From Uloborus plumipes (taxonomy: Eukaryota; Arthropoda; Arachnida; Araneae; Uloboridae), in contig JAXGGA010005181.1 of NCBI GenBank assembly GCA_038373865.1, forward strand, positions 16,535-80,534: a stretch of DNA of 64,000 bases. Direction: 5' to 3'. This document shows, one piece after another, positions 26,701-34,019 of this stretch. Position numbers and translations under genes: made by a program. The notes under the pieces were generated by a model that was not told the DNA's origin, did not search any database, and worked only from the letters and a program-made list of their open reading frames with translations. Numbering within the stretch: the first letter of the stretch is position 1; each line of letters starts with the position of its first letter.

Positions 26701-28805
26701 TTATTAGTACAAGATTCTTGTTTATTTTTTTAAATACATAGTCGGTTTTGAGCTTCCATTGTCAGTTTTCTTAAGCAGAGCTGTACTCTAAAAGCTTTGA
26801 AAAAATAAATAAATAAATAAAAATAAAAGAGGGCGTGGGGGAGTGACATAACAGTTTCCTATCAAGCGGTCTAAACCATAATTATTTTTTTCAGCTAGAT
26901 AGATAATAGAACCTGAACTGTTTTTATAATTTAAACTTTTCATTGTTTTTTTAAGAGCAAGAAAATGTTTTTATCTGTTACAATACCCAAGTTTTGATAT
27001 TTTGGTTGGTTCCATATTTTAGAGATGTATTTTAGATATTTTTCAAAAAGATAAGAATTTATGTGAGACATCAAGATAAATTTCTTATATTGCAATTTTT
27101 TACGTTACGTTTTGAACAATTAAAAACAAACTATCATAATAACAAAACTAACGGCCTAACCCGTTGAAAAGTTTGACTATAGTAGAAATAAATAAAAAAA
27201 GAAGATACATCACATTTTATTCATCATTTGTAATGTAAAAAAACTTTTAAAACATATTCCTGATAATTTTTTATTCATTTTTGTTTTAATGAAAAGAAAA
27301 GTCAACTGCAGTAATGATTATTCTTACTGAAGAAATCAACTAAGATAAATAATTCAATAAATGTTGCACATCTGAGTACTTAAAAAATGATTGTGAGCTT
27401 TCGAAGTAATAAGAATAAGTAAATTACATAATTGCGGTAGAACAATACAAAATAAAAACGTGCCCCATCCAAAAAACAGGTAAACTTTCTGTAATTTATC
27501 AATTCAGAGTACTTAAACAGAGTTATGTGTATTTTCTTTTGCAGATATGGAAAGTCGTTCTTTGCCATAAGTGGGCTGCTAAAATCGGTGACGTCATCTT
27601 TGAATACGCAATTTGAGTTGCGACAGGTAACATACTTTTCTTTCTTTAAACTTTCGCTGTATGCTATAAAAAATTCCGCCCTTTCATTGCCATTTATGAA
27701 TGTTATGTTCGTAGATTGAAGTAAAATTATTAATTATAAGTACCCGAATATATCTTCACTATTGCGTGTTCATTTTGTTATTTTGTGTGGTACACTCTTA
27801 ATTCAAAAGAGCGAAAAAGTCACTCTAAAAAAGAGTGAAATCGATTGCGGATGCATTCGCTCTTTCTGAGTGTTGGCTTTATCGAAAAGAGACGCTTTCC
27901 GAAAAAAAAAAAAAGATTTAAAAATGCTTTATAAAGGAGTGAATTACACAATCACTCTTTCTGAAGAGCGGAACTGAAAGACACTCCGTCATAACCGCTC
28001 CGCAAAAGGAGTGAAATAAGCTCCTATAAGAGAAGTGCGTTTTCAAATCTGGAAAGGAGTGAAAATTAACTCAGTCTGAGTGAAAATCAGGAGGATTTTT
28101 TAAGAGAGTAGGTCTAAGACAGGGCGCACTTATAAATTTTGCAAGAATGCTCCCCTAAGTCTATATGTACGACATTGCCTATTGTAGTAGTTTTAATCAT
28201 TCCACTTACCTTTCTGTTCTCCACACTGTAAAAAATGAACTGTTTGTGTTTACAGTATAATCCTGGCAACCGAGGTTAGAATTTAAAACTGTAAAATACA
28301 CAGCAATAAACTGTAAAACTAGAAATTTTAGTTTCTTACTGTAAAGTTAACCATTTTAGTTTATTACCGTAAAATTCAGCTGTGTTATACTGTAAAAACA
28401 ACAGTATAATACTGGCAGCAGAGGTTCCAGTTTAAAGCTGAAAAATGCACGGCAATAAACTGTAAAATTAGCAACTTTACAGTTTATTACTATAAAATTA
28501 GCAATTTTACAGTTTATTACTGTAAAGTTAGCAATTTTTACAGTTTATTACTATAAAATTAGCTGCATTATACTGTAAAAATAACATACATTTTTTACAG
28601 TGTAAAATATTCTCAACAACATGACTTTGAGTTTTTTCTCTCTCTGTTTCCATAGCTGAAGGACTTTTACAAGCAGAACAAAAACAACCTCGGAACAGCA
28701 AAGAGAGCTTTCGAACAATCTGTCGAAAACGCCGAAGCGAATGTCCGGTGGATGGAGACCAACTACGCCAAGCTGGTCAGCTGGCTGGAAAGCACCAATC
28801 CCTAG
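880..28805 (+). CDS. M1 zinc aminopeptidase (aminopeptidase N-like), C-terminal half, 12 exons
   Basis: Twelve exons were joined by hand: 880-945, 8625-8791, 10044-10132, 10932-11062, 12596-12651, 12922-13069, 14258-14337, 19536-19649, 25283-25450, 26459-26602, 27545-27626 and 28656-28805. They total 1395 nt, which is 464 codons plus TAG. All junctions are AG/GT and the phases match. The protein shows M1-family landmarks in order: DDLW (residues 15-18), [10 protein letters not shown] (about 37-46), GYYRVNYD (about 128-135), INRAQIIDD, and the helical ERAP1-like C-terminal domain with [20 protein letters not shown] and CAKEPWLL. Family members remove N-terminal amino acids from peptides using a zinc HEXXH...E site. 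That site must lie in exons before this window, so activity cannot be judged here. The C-terminus (WLESTNP) has no hydrophobic tail, so a GPI anchor is unlikely. If the protein is membrane-bound, the anchor is N-terminal and out of view. It could be an APN, glutamyl or puromycin-type paralogue; I cannot say which. Confidence 0.93.
1008..1151. mobile_element. Harbinger-like MITE, 144 bp
   Basis: GGGCCCTGCTCCA at the left and TGGAGCAGGGCCC at the right, flanked by TAA and TTA. Size, ends and TWA-type flanks suggest PIF/Harbinger. Confidence 0.7.
1152..2482 (+). other. intron sequence, nothing specific recognised
   Basis: AT-rich intron after exon a. The block gggccgtatttaagggcgtt with aaaactattccaaaaaatgc (1684-1755) recurs at 41538-41612, so it is an interspersed repeat fragment. 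No exon-like sequence is seen. Confidence 0.6.
2486..2788. mobile_element. Harbinger-like MITE, copy 1
   Basis: Ends GGCAGGAATTCAAGTGAAAC and GTTTCACTTGAATCCCTGCC. Nearly identical to 3517-3796, with a short extra block (gagctcttattggctcc) missing there. The flanks are TTA and TAA. Confidence 0.8.
3294..3481. mobile_element. Harbinger-like MITE, short relative
   Basis: 188 bp with ends GGCCGGAATTCAAGTGAAAC and GTTTCACTTGAATTCGGCC. TAA is duplicated at 3291-3293 and 3482-3484. It shares the terminal family sequence but not the centre of copies 1 and 2. Confidence 0.8.
3517..3796. mobile_element. Harbinger-like MITE, copy 2
   Basis: 280 bp starting GGCAGGGATTCAAGTGAAAC with a matching inverted end. 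TAA is duplicated at 3514-3516 and 3797-3799. Confidence 0.85.
4352..5047 (+). mobile_element. non-autonomous Helitron, copy 1
   Basis: Begins TCTCCATATATT after an A and ends CACCTAG before a T, as Helitrons do. The palindrome TGCGGAATTCCGCA sits about 8 bp before CTAG and can form the terminal hairpin. Homology to 54118-54835 starts and stops exactly at these two points. There is no Rep/helicase gene. Confidence 0.85.
5884..5958 (+). repeat. tRNA-derived (tRNA-Ser-like) segment in a repeat, copy 1
   Basis: Contains a match to the pol III A box (TGGTCAAGTGG) and B box (GATCGAGTCC). Near copy of 6959-7031. This is a SINE-type module rather than a working tRNA gene, because the acceptor stem does not pair well. 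Confidence 0.65.
6959..7031 (+). repeat. tRNA-derived (tRNA-Ser-like) segment in a repeat, copy 2
   Basis: gcgacccgatggtcaagtgg, then an anticodon-arm-like gtttgaaatt and the B box GATCGAGTCC. The long variable region and TTGAAAT resemble tRNA-Ser(UGA). Probably a SINE head. Confidence 0.65.
8457..8562. repeat. small palindromic repeat next to exon b
   Basis: agcaattacaccctccagct and its partner agctgtgggtgtaattgct bracket the block ggacgaaactgcagtctc, which recurs at about 19008-19025. It ends some 60 bp before the splice acceptor of exon b. Confidence 0.6.
8625..8791 (+). CDS. aminopeptidase exon b
   Basis: Contains [20 protein letters not shown], a hallmark of the M1 beta-sandwich domain, and ends RGEGGMSPV. 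The acceptor is cccttcag and the donor gtaagt. The exon ends in phase 2 and the valine codon is completed by the next exon. The preceding intron (946-8624, 7.7 kb) holds most of the nested transposons described below. Confidence 0.93.
9486..9720 (+). repeat. possible tRNA-derived SINE
   Basis: The start (gatcctagtgggcagcac) resembles an A box and ttgttcgagatc a B box, about 45 bp apart, followed by an unrelated body. There is no clear tail, so the call is tentative. Confidence 0.4.
10044..10132 (+). CDS. aminopeptidase exon c
   Basis: Encodes [20 protein letters not shown] and then [10 protein letters not shown]-x-IP-x-T-Y-T is typical of the end of the first beta sheet. The acceptor is tctttttcag and the donor gtaaat. 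It starts by completing a valine codon and ends with the first base of a glycine codon. Confidence 0.92.
10932..11062 (+). CDS. aminopeptidase exon d (GYYRVNYD motif)
   Basis: Carries the signature [18 protein letters not shown] that opens the ERAP1-like C-terminal domain. The acceptor is tccgtttag and the donor gttagt. It ends in phase 0. Confidence 0.95.
11165..11545 (+). repeat. interspersed repeat family A, copy 1
   Basis: Shares ordered blocks with 15845-16160, 16441-16596 and 34020-34530, including gataacttattcctc, caatgaggcagcacatctgg and cttcaatgcgactta. Function and class are unknown. Confidence 0.7.
11860..12112 (+). repeat. GC-rich decayed repeat (gggcgatggggagatcgccc)
   Basis: aggggcggatacaaggg and the hairpin-forming gggcgatggggagatcgccc, followed by repeated aaattgaagtccaaaa-like blocks. 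Looks like part of an old interspersed repeat; no gene. Confidence 0.4.
12596..12651 (+). CDS. aminopeptidase exon e
   Basis: A short exon encoding [18 protein letters not shown] plus two bases of an arginine codon. INRAQ-x-IDD is strongly conserved in the family. The acceptor is ctatttcag and the donor gtaata. Confidence 0.93.
12922..13069 (+). CDS. aminopeptidase exon f
   Basis: Encodes [20 protein letters not shown] followed by KYLPWKAA, conserved helices of the C-terminal domain, and ends YGKWK in phase 0. The acceptor is tatttttacag and the donor gttagt. The open frame extends past both splice sites by chance, and those flanks do not look like the family. Confidence 0.93.
13335..13498 (+). 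repeat. 82-bp tandem duplication
   Basis: The unit beginning attaatcactaatgctgtaa is present twice, head to tail, with almost no differences. It lies in the intron after exon f. Confidence 0.9.
14258..14337 (+). CDS. aminopeptidase exon g
   Basis: Encodes [20 protein letters not shown] and DENILTT. The acceptor is cccccttag and the donor gtaagt. It ends in phase 2. The following intron (14338-19535) contains the 2.4 kb palindrome. Confidence 0.92.
14900..15640 (+). repeat. degenerate tandem repeat, period about 300 bp
   Basis: Three diverged units align at 14915, 15221 and 15513. Each has a tttgaa-tactg-agaaa start, aagttgtttt or acgttgtttt, then acttttacaaa. Poly-T and AAAT runs separate them. 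Short open frames here have no recognisable product. Confidence 0.6.
15692..15742 (+). repeat. (AAAT)n microsatellite
   Basis: Imperfect aaat/aaata repeats of about 50 bp. Confidence 0.85.
15845..16160 (+). repeat. interspersed repeat family A, copy 2
   Basis: Blocks ataacttactcctcg, gatgaggcagcacatctgaa, caatgcgacttaagtacaca and cgtctttccctcaggttgaa match the other copies in order. Confidence 0.7.
16441..16596 (+). repeat. interspersed repeat family A, copy 3, left part
   Basis: Repeats caatgcgacttaagtacaca and cgtctttccctcaggttgaa from copy 2. It is cut at TTAA (16593-16596) by the large palindrome and seems to resume at 18976 (gatggaataattgagttggc), a block that copy 4 also has (atggaataaacgagttggtg). 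Confidence 0.65.
16597..18971. mobile_element. 2.4 kb near-perfect palindrome (foldback element) at TTAA
   Basis: The arms 16597-17743 and 17829-18971 are reverse complements with few differences, separated by about 85 bp. The ends are GAGCCGTTTTTTTT and its complement, flanked by TTAA on both sides (16593-16596 and 18972-18975). TTAA duplication is typical of piggyBac-like transposition, but the GAGCC ends are not the usual piggyBac ends. Open frames of 60-90 residues occur in both arms without known similarity. It is intronic and would be transcribed with the gene. Confidence 0.85.
18976..19090 (+). repeat. family A, copy 3, right part
   Basis: Resumes family A after the palindrome, with ggacgaaactgcagtctc and atggaataattgagttggct. 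Confidence 0.55.
19536..19649 (+). CDS. aminopeptidase exon h
   Basis: Encodes [20 protein letters not shown] and [15 protein letters not shown]. It contains the paired cysteines (C-x7-C) and the A-x3-F-x2-W helix usual in aminopeptidase N-type proteins. The acceptor is ccattttcag and the donor gtaagt. It begins and ends with split codons that fit its neighbours. Confidence 0.93.
19692..20667 (+). repeat. interspersed retroposon-like repeat, copy 1 (split by a hAT MITE)
   Basis: Starts near GCGTTGCCCGG and ends near acctacatccattta. It matches 51394-52008 over several blocks, such as aggcttatctctact and tttgagctttttggattttt. The 667-bp hAT MITE at 19911-20577 interrupts it. A GTTGCCCGG-type start and a simple tail resemble RTE-type or SINE ends. 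No coding sequence is seen. Confidence 0.7.
19911..20577. mobile_element. hAT MITE, GGAGTCGG type, 8-bp target duplication
   Basis: Ends CAGGGCTGCGGAGTCGG and CCGACTCCGCAGCCCTG. Direct 8-bp copies of ctctgtac sit at 19903-19910 and 20578-20585. Both ends carry clustered GGAGTCGG/CCGACTCC motifs. At 667 bp with no transposase it is non-autonomous. Confidence 0.93.
20668..20752 (+). repeat. (TA)n microsatellite
   Basis: About 85 bp of uninterrupted TA. It follows the 3' end (catccattta) of an interspersed retroposon-like repeat and may be that repeat's simple-sequence tail. It served as the Tc1 target. Confidence 0.95.
20753..20801 (+). repeat. left terminal inverted repeat of the intact Tc1
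   Basis: 49 bp identical to the reverse complement of 22124-22172. The TA target duplicate is at 20751-20752 and 22173-22174. Confidence 0.95.
20898..21929 (-). CDS. Tc1-type transposase, intact
   Basis: 343 residues. The N-terminal helix-turn-helix region is at about 12-56 ([20 protein letters not shown]) with a second helical region at about 85-118. The catalytic triad reads D159 (VVFSDESRF), D248 ([10 protein letters not shown]) and E281 ([11 protein letters not shown]). The enzyme would cut at the terminal repeats and insert at TA. By my count 32 residues separate D248 from E281, while classical Tc1 enzymes have 34; the decayed relative at 49638-50514 does have 34. No stop or frameshift is visible, so it may be active. 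The codon composition is more GC-rich than its surroundings, as expected of a recent mobile gene. Confidence 0.95.
   Translation of the reverse strand: MPRRPQRRHFQHIDDFTRGMVIGLRRGGWSIRQIAADTHMDASTVHRLCRRWLERGNVATLRGAGAARVTSDRLDRRIHRQAVADPQVTCTSILQHVQGTLDVPVSTRTISRRLVARGLQSRRPLRRLPLTSQHRLQRLEWCQTRATWMAEWQTVVFSDESRFCLSSDSHRIRVWRRRGERSNPAATVERPTARQRGIMVWGAIAYNSVSPLVRIRGTMTAQRYVDNVRRPVAIPYLQCLPNAIFQQDNARPHSARISQHALRGVQMLSWPPYSPDLSPIEHVWDVIGRRLQNLSLPRSEDQLWQMVEREWSAIPQDTIRRLIDSMPRRVSSCITVRGGSTSY
22124..22172 (-). repeat. right terminal inverted repeat of the intact Tc1
   Basis: Perfect partner of 20753-20801. Confidence 0.95.
22175..23666 (+). other. intron sequence, nothing specific recognised
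   Basis: Between the Tc1 element and the hAT MITE. A poly-C run lies near 22252. No splice-flanked frame resembles the aminopeptidase. Confidence 0.6.
23675..23980. mobile_element. hAT MITE, 306 bp
   Basis: Ends CAGCAGTAGTCAAC and GTTGCCGACCGCTG. The flanking 8-mers cactaaac (23667-23674) and cactaagc (23981-23988) differ at one base. The gtcgatc motif is repeated in the subterminal parts. Confidence 0.8.
24027..24301 (+). repeat. tRNA-derived SINE with CAA-repeat tail
   Basis: The A-box-like tctagtggtcagag and B-box-like ggctcgaatcc are spaced as in a tRNA. An unrelated body of about 200 bp follows, then the tail acaacaacaacaaca. Small open frames across it are incidental. Confidence 0.8.
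24411..24887. repeat. repeat with recurring CCGCCGC / GGACA motifs
   Basis: The motifs tatccgccgc, tttccgccgc and aatccgccgc occur in the left part. The complementary ggcggagatgtcctg and gcggaaatgtcc occur in the right part, so the block is an imperfect palindrome. It is probably a decayed MITE. Confidence 0.5.
24892..25125. mobile_element. ATTGAAGG MITE, copy 1
   Basis: Ends ATTGAAGGGCTTGGAGGATG and CTTCATCTCCCCAGCCCTTCAAT-like. Internally about 80-90% similar to 44404-44661. It lies about 160 bp before exon i. Confidence 0.8.
25283..25450 (+). CDS. aminopeptidase exon i
   Basis: Encodes [20 protein letters not shown], then [19 protein letters not shown] and [13 protein letters not shown], the best-conserved block of the C-terminal domain. 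The acceptor is ttctttcag and the donor gtaaca. Confidence 0.95.
26459..26602 (+). CDS. aminopeptidase exon j
   Basis: Encodes [20 protein letters not shown] and then [19 protein letters not shown]-x-QD and W-x4-Y at these places are family features. The acceptor is tatttcgcag and the donor gtatgt. Both boundary codons are arginines split between exons. Confidence 0.94.
27545..27626 (+). CDS. aminopeptidase exon k
   Basis: Encodes [20 protein letters not shown] and TQFELRQ. The acceptor is cttttgcag and the donor gtaaca. It ends in phase 0. Confidence 0.92.
27790..28110 (+). repeat. GAGTGAAA-rich repeat
   Basis: Many copies in both orientations of agagtgaaa / ttcactctt-like motifs, starting acactcttaattcaaaagag. 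Probably a MITE with internal repeats. It lies in the last intron. Confidence 0.55.
28224..28602. mobile_element. CACTGTAAAAAATG MITE with internal repeats
   Basis: Ends CACTGTAAAAAATG and CATTTTTTACAGTG-like. The interior is a run of attagcaattttacagttta units of about 35 bp. It lies in the last intron, 54 bp before the terminal exon. I could not find a target duplication. Confidence 0.7.
28656..28805 (+). CDS. aminopeptidase terminal exon
   Basis: Encodes [20 protein letters not shown], then [20 protein letters not shown] and TAG at 28803-28805. The acceptor is gtttccatag. The length and the tail W-L match the usual end of M1 enzymes. There is no hydrophobic GPI-type tail. Confidence 0.94.
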   Translation: MKDFYKQNKNNLGTAKRAFEQSVENAEANVRWMETNYAKLVSWLESTNP

Positions 28806-28966
28806 AGTCGAATCGGGCTGGCAGAGTAGCATGAAAAGTTTTCGAAATACTGATGAGTTGACTTTTGAACAGTTGCCATCATAAAATGGATGGCAGGAAG
28901 AAAATGGGGTCTTGTTTCCAGCAGCGCTATTGGGTTCCAAGACTTGGAGACGAATTTACACGTAAA

Positions 28967-29711
28967 TAGGGATGCACCGATAAGTAAATTGGCCGATTAT
29001 TGATTACCGATTGATCGGTTGCTGATAATCGGCCGGTTAATCGGCTGAGTCGATTAATGTTAAGGATGATTGTCTTTCTACAACTAATTTTACCATCACT
29101 GTTTTTTTCTGTTATACAATTCCAAGTTTAGAAATAGTAAGTTTCAGAGAGAAGATTTTGTTTTCCATTTTCCTAGTTCTCACAAAATAATTTCAATATT
29201 TTATCAAATTTCTTAGTACAAATTTTCATATTATTATCAATAATATTAACGCATTGTTAGCTATGTTAATTGGACATAAAAATTCATTTAAAAAAAAGGG
29301 GAGGGGAGTCTGTAGTGAGTACTCAAATTTAGGAGTACTTTTAATTCATATTTTTAATAATTAGTAGCAATTTAATACAATATTATTCTTTGAAAATAAA
29401 AGGTTATTAAAAGCACTGTGCTAAGGAGAAAACTATCACCACATGAAAAATGTGTTGCGACATTGTCTATGTATATTTATTCTAAGTAGGAGAATTAATT
29501 TTTAAAAAAACTTTACATCAACTGTGAGCATTATTATTACTGGAAAAAAAATTTTCATCATAGTTTCTTAGTAAAGGTATACTTTAAAAAAATATTTGAA
29601 AAATATTTTTTCGGCCGATTAATCGACCCGATTTTGCCGATTATTAATAATCAGCAAAGTGGCCGATTATGGCCGATTAATCGGTACTACCGATTAATCG
29701 GTGCATCCCTA
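28967..29711. mobile_element. hAT MITE in the aminopeptidase 3' UTR
   Basis: Ends TAGGGATGCACCGAT and ATCGGTGCATCCCTA. The flanking 8-mers cacgtaaa (28959-28966) and cacataaa (29712-29719) differ at one base. CCGATTAATCGG-type palindromes are clustered at both ends. 745 bp with no transposase. Confidence 0.9.
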
Positions 29712-29886
29712 CACATAAACATTATCCAACATTCATACACGCACACGGTTTTTTATTTCATTATTGTTTTATTTTTTTAATTTTAATGGCCTCATTTTAG
29801 TTTGCTAGAGTATCAAGAGCGCATTTAAAAGAAGCTGCATAGAACTGATGCTTAAGGATCATTAGTGAAACCGTTCAATCAGTACA

Positions 29887-29892
29887 AATAAA
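29887..29892 (+). terminator. candidate poly(A) signal of the aminopeptidase
   Basis: AATAAA about 1.08 kb after the stop codon, followed by a GT-rich stretch (cctttgtgcg). If it is used, the 3' UTR contains the hAT MITE at 28967-29711. An AATAAA inside that MITE (29395-29400) is an alternative. Confidence 0.4.
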
Positions 29893-31720
29893 ATGCTGAC
29901 CTTTGTGCGATAAATTAGAAAGATGGAATAGTCTGGCTTTGGTAAGTTGAATTCGGATCTACCAAGGCTCAAACAATTCCATATCTTAAAAATCGGGGTG
30001 AAGAGTTCTGGCTTATTGCGTTGCGATAGCGATGATTGGCGTTCTGCCAGTTTAAGAATGTCTCCCTCTTTTAATCCAATCATAAATGAGTTCGTCCCAG
30101 GACAAGCATCAAGTTTCATGAGCCACACTATACCAATTTTAAAACCAAAAATAGCAGCAAGCATTAAAAATACAAATTTCGTGGTTGAAAATGAATCTAT
30201 TCTATAGTATACCCGAAAATATTTATACAACACAGCAATTGATCTCTTTGAATGCTTCTTACTTTATCTGTAGCCTGGCACAAGAGAAAATTTGGCGAAG
30301 ACTGTCGGTCAAATTGAATAATTATAAGGATCTCCAGTTTTCTAATGCAATCGAAGGTTTGCACCGCAAAGAATATATCTCATTGAACGCTACTTGCTAC
30401 TATTTGAAATCCGGCTTAAACGAAAATTTGGTGATCATAAAAAAATCGCCATATTTAGTAAATAATTTTTCTTAATTCTCTTTCAGACATCGTTTTGTTT
30501 CCTTTGAAACTCATGTCTTGCTTCTACAGGAAGGAAAAGTTTTGTTTATTCTGCATAAATTACATTAGTTCCTTCTTTTTGAAAATAAAAATAATTAAAT
30601 CAACACCACACTTAATATAAAACGTTATCGTTTGCTATAAAAAAAAAAAAAAAACTCGAGGTTTGAAATAAATACACGTTTCAAGAATTTATTTCAAAAT
30701 ATCGCGTTAGACATTTCATTTTAGTCGTTCACTTTTGTGTAAGCTAAATGTCAGAGAACAGCGCTGTGACGCACGCAAAACTTCGCTCAGCCCCTTCCCT
30801 TCCCATTTTATGCGCGGGAACATTTTTCTCTCATTTGTTCTACTTGTATTACACAAGAAAGGAATTTGATTCTAGAAATCGGGTTAAATTTCAGTCGCGT
30901 CAAGAAAATAATCATGTTGTCAGCACAACCCAGAATTCCAAAAGAAATTTATTTAAACCCCAATAGGAATTTGAATTTTTTTTTTCTTTTTTAGACACAA
31001 TAGGAAATAATTATATACTTTTTCAATCCGATGTTATGCCTTTATAAAAAAATTTCGCGATTAACTAGCATCTTTTTTTTTTTTTTTTTTGCAAAATATT
31101 GCTTAGCTTTATTCGCGTATCGTATAAAGCGAATTATCTTCTTGAAAGCTCTTGCGAACTACGCGCAGAAGATCAAAGGTAGGAAGGGGAAAAAAAGCAG
31201 ACTGACGTAACTTACTCCCGTGGGTGATGTTGAAGATCTAAATTCGTTTTTCTTGGAAAAATAAATATCAATGAACCTTACGACTAACTAATTAGAACAG
31301 AAAAAGAAAAAATGGTAATTTATGAAGCATAAATAATACTTAACTAAATAAAGTATCATCCCCCCTCCCCACCCAAAAAAAACTCCTTTTTTTTTACTTT
31401 TTACGCAATGGGATCCCCTTCCTCAATCTCTCCTTTCTCTCTTTTTTTTCATAATGTCTGACGAATAATAAGCCCTAGGCATCCAAACGACTAAAACAAA
31501 TGGCTGGGTGAGACTAGTTCTTTCAGTACAAGAATATGTCAGAAGCGATATTATAACGATTTGTTTTAATCATTTCGGAGAAATAATTTGTCTGACATCT
31601 TTAAAAAAAATTTCTTATTTCTTTGATTTTATATTTTATACAGACACGTTTACATTTTTGTCGTTATTCTCATGGACTGACAAAAACCCGGCGCTAGGTC
31701 ACCCGGGGACCTAAAAAAGG
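29893..31720 (+). other. downstream region, nothing recognised
   Basis: Two overlapping open frames of 86-123 residues (29862-30233 and 29947-30207) show no motif I know and no family resemblance. The rest is low-complexity AT-rich DNA. Confidence 0.5.
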
Positions 31721-31722
31721 TA

Positions 31723-32918
31723 CAGTCATAGAAAAAAAAAAAAAAAAAAAACGAAACACTCTGAATTATTCCGCTGCTATATACTTGCTAAGAACAAAAG
31801 AAAGGTGTCTTCTGATATGGATTAAAGTCTTCTTTAAAACTATGTGAGTAAAATTTTGATAAGGGGCCATGTACAAAGTGAAATGAACTCAAAGCCTGAA
31901 TTTTCAAATAGGAACCCCTGCATTTGGTTATATAATTAGGCGCGGAGGGCCAAAAGTAAGCTGGTTACCAAGCGGCATCACTTTAGGACCATTAGAACAA
32001 AAGATATGACTTACCAAAGATTTAGGGACCATCACTACATGTAAAATGCTACTTTCAAGGACAAAGTTTACTAAGAGTAGACAAATCATATTTTTCGAAG
32101 AAATTAACTAAAGCTAATCGCTATAGTATGTTTGCTTTTTGTAATTAAGAATTCTCTCGATTTGTTAAAGTTATAATATTTTTTGAAACTTAGGCGAGAA
32201 AACACTGCTGTTAGAGTTCAAGGGAAATATGCAACATTCTATCTTTTTGTTCAAACAAAGATAGTTGCAAACTTTTAGCTACGCACTAACTCAGGCAGCA
32301 CATTCCTTCAGGAGACAGCTTACGTTTTAAAAGTAACTTCTTGTATTTATATAAACTACTGTATTAGGATTGGCAATAGTGTTAAAATCGTGACTCAGAA
32401 TTTTAAAAAAAACGTCTAATCGTTACAGATTATTCCGAATAACCTTCCGAGATGCCAATTTTTTTGTGATTTCAAGTATCCACACAAAAAGTTTTCTGAA
32501 TTGCTGCATGATGCATGAAAGCAGACTTCTCTCACTAATGGACAAAAATTGGATTGTCTACCAGTTTAAAATATACTCAGCAATTTTATTTACTGCTTCG
32601 CTTGCAACGTATGATTACTGTTAAAAACTAAATACTATAATAAAACGCTGAGCATGTTCTTCTTTCTTTTCATAGAAATTCCCTGTTATTGTTTCAGTTT
32701 GCATAGTTGTATAGTATATGGTCCCTAAAAATGGTTCTTTTAGCATATCTTAAAAAACTACTGGATATTTTGAACATCCATTTTGGATTCTTCTTTGAAA
32801 CCACTTCTAGATTGTCTCTCCATCCATTATTCCTGAAAAAATAACATATTACACGTGTCTCTGGTGTTAATAGTCTTCGAATACGAGCGAGTGTTTCGTT
32901 TTTTTTTTTCTATGACTG
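31723..32918. mobile_element. mariner/Tc1-sized element without a transposase
   Basis: CAGTCATAGAAAAA at the left is inverted at the right, TA is duplicated at 31721-31722 and 32919-32920, and both ends continue to matching CGAAACACTC. The 1196-bp length fits mariner, but I found no transposase frame or DNA-binding motif. Confidence 0.8.
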
Positions 32919-32920
32919 TA

Positions 32921-34019
32921 CCTTGGCGACTGGTTCTTAAGCCAGATCATGCTAAATGTCCCTATAAACTGTAGAAAATAAATTGGCTGGCTTTTACAAA
33001 TTTCTCCTGTCTACTATGGTTATGTATTTTTTGCTAGACTCTAGTTCTCTTTTTTTTTTTTTTTTTTAAAGAGAGATCCAATTACTAAGACACGAAAGTA
33101 AATGAATTTGTAACACAGTAAACTGTTAAATTTTTTTAAGCGAATATTAAGTAAATCATATATTGTTTAAGTAAACATTAGAGTGTTAGGCACCTTGCAC
33201 TGACATGTGATAAAGTAAGAAAATATTCAAAACTGTATAAATCATACGACGGATTGTTTTGAAAAGCTCCTTACAGAATTTGGGAATGCGCCTAATGGAC
33301 CATTGGTTATTTACCTTTCGTATATTTTTGGCTGTGACGTTCTGATATTTTTGGCAGGACCTTTAAAATTGCGTTGAGTATTTTTAAAAGCCACTAAAGC
33401 TGTCATGGTACTTCGGTAAACAAACTAATCGTAAGTCAGTGACGAAGAAGGCGTTGAAAGTCTGAACAAAAATCTATTGAATTGAAAATTCTTCAAGCTG
33501 CATCAAACAAAATTTTCTTTTTCTCTGTTATTTATTTATTTATTTTTGTGTTTTGCATTTTTATTCTATGAGTTCGTTTTGTAATTTATTGATATAGTTC
33601 TTTTTAAGTTTTTCAATTCTCAAAACGATGATTTACCATGCATATGTTTTCCCCCTCTTTGTTCTAAATTTAGATAAGTAATAAAGTATATTTTTTATCT
33701 CTGGAGTCGGGAAAAAGTTTAATTATTTTGCTGTGTATGTCTTCTGTCAATGTTTAGAAGGTTTGAAAACGCTACTAAAGCTCTTTTAAAATTCAATCGT
33801 GCATGTTTACAAAGAAAATATTTAACTCACTTTTAGTACGGGTTACTCCAAAAAATAGAATGCACCATAACTTGCAATTAAAAATAATTAAGCTTCAATT
33901 CAAAAATTACGATGCGGTCGCTTACTGGTGTTCTAATTTCACACTAGCTACCAGTTTTTGTTGGGCCTCTTTACTTTATAAGAAAATTTGTGCCTCCTGC
34001 ATCCTAGAGCTCCTTAAAA
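32921..34019 (+). other. intergenic sequence, nothing recognised
   Basis: AT-rich with poly-T runs. No gene, repeat pair or terminal repeats were found. Confidence 0.5.

Noticed and set aside
29862..30233. 123-residue minus-strand gene and its + strand partner
   Set aside because: No domain, no start context and no family resemblance; length is within chance for this region.
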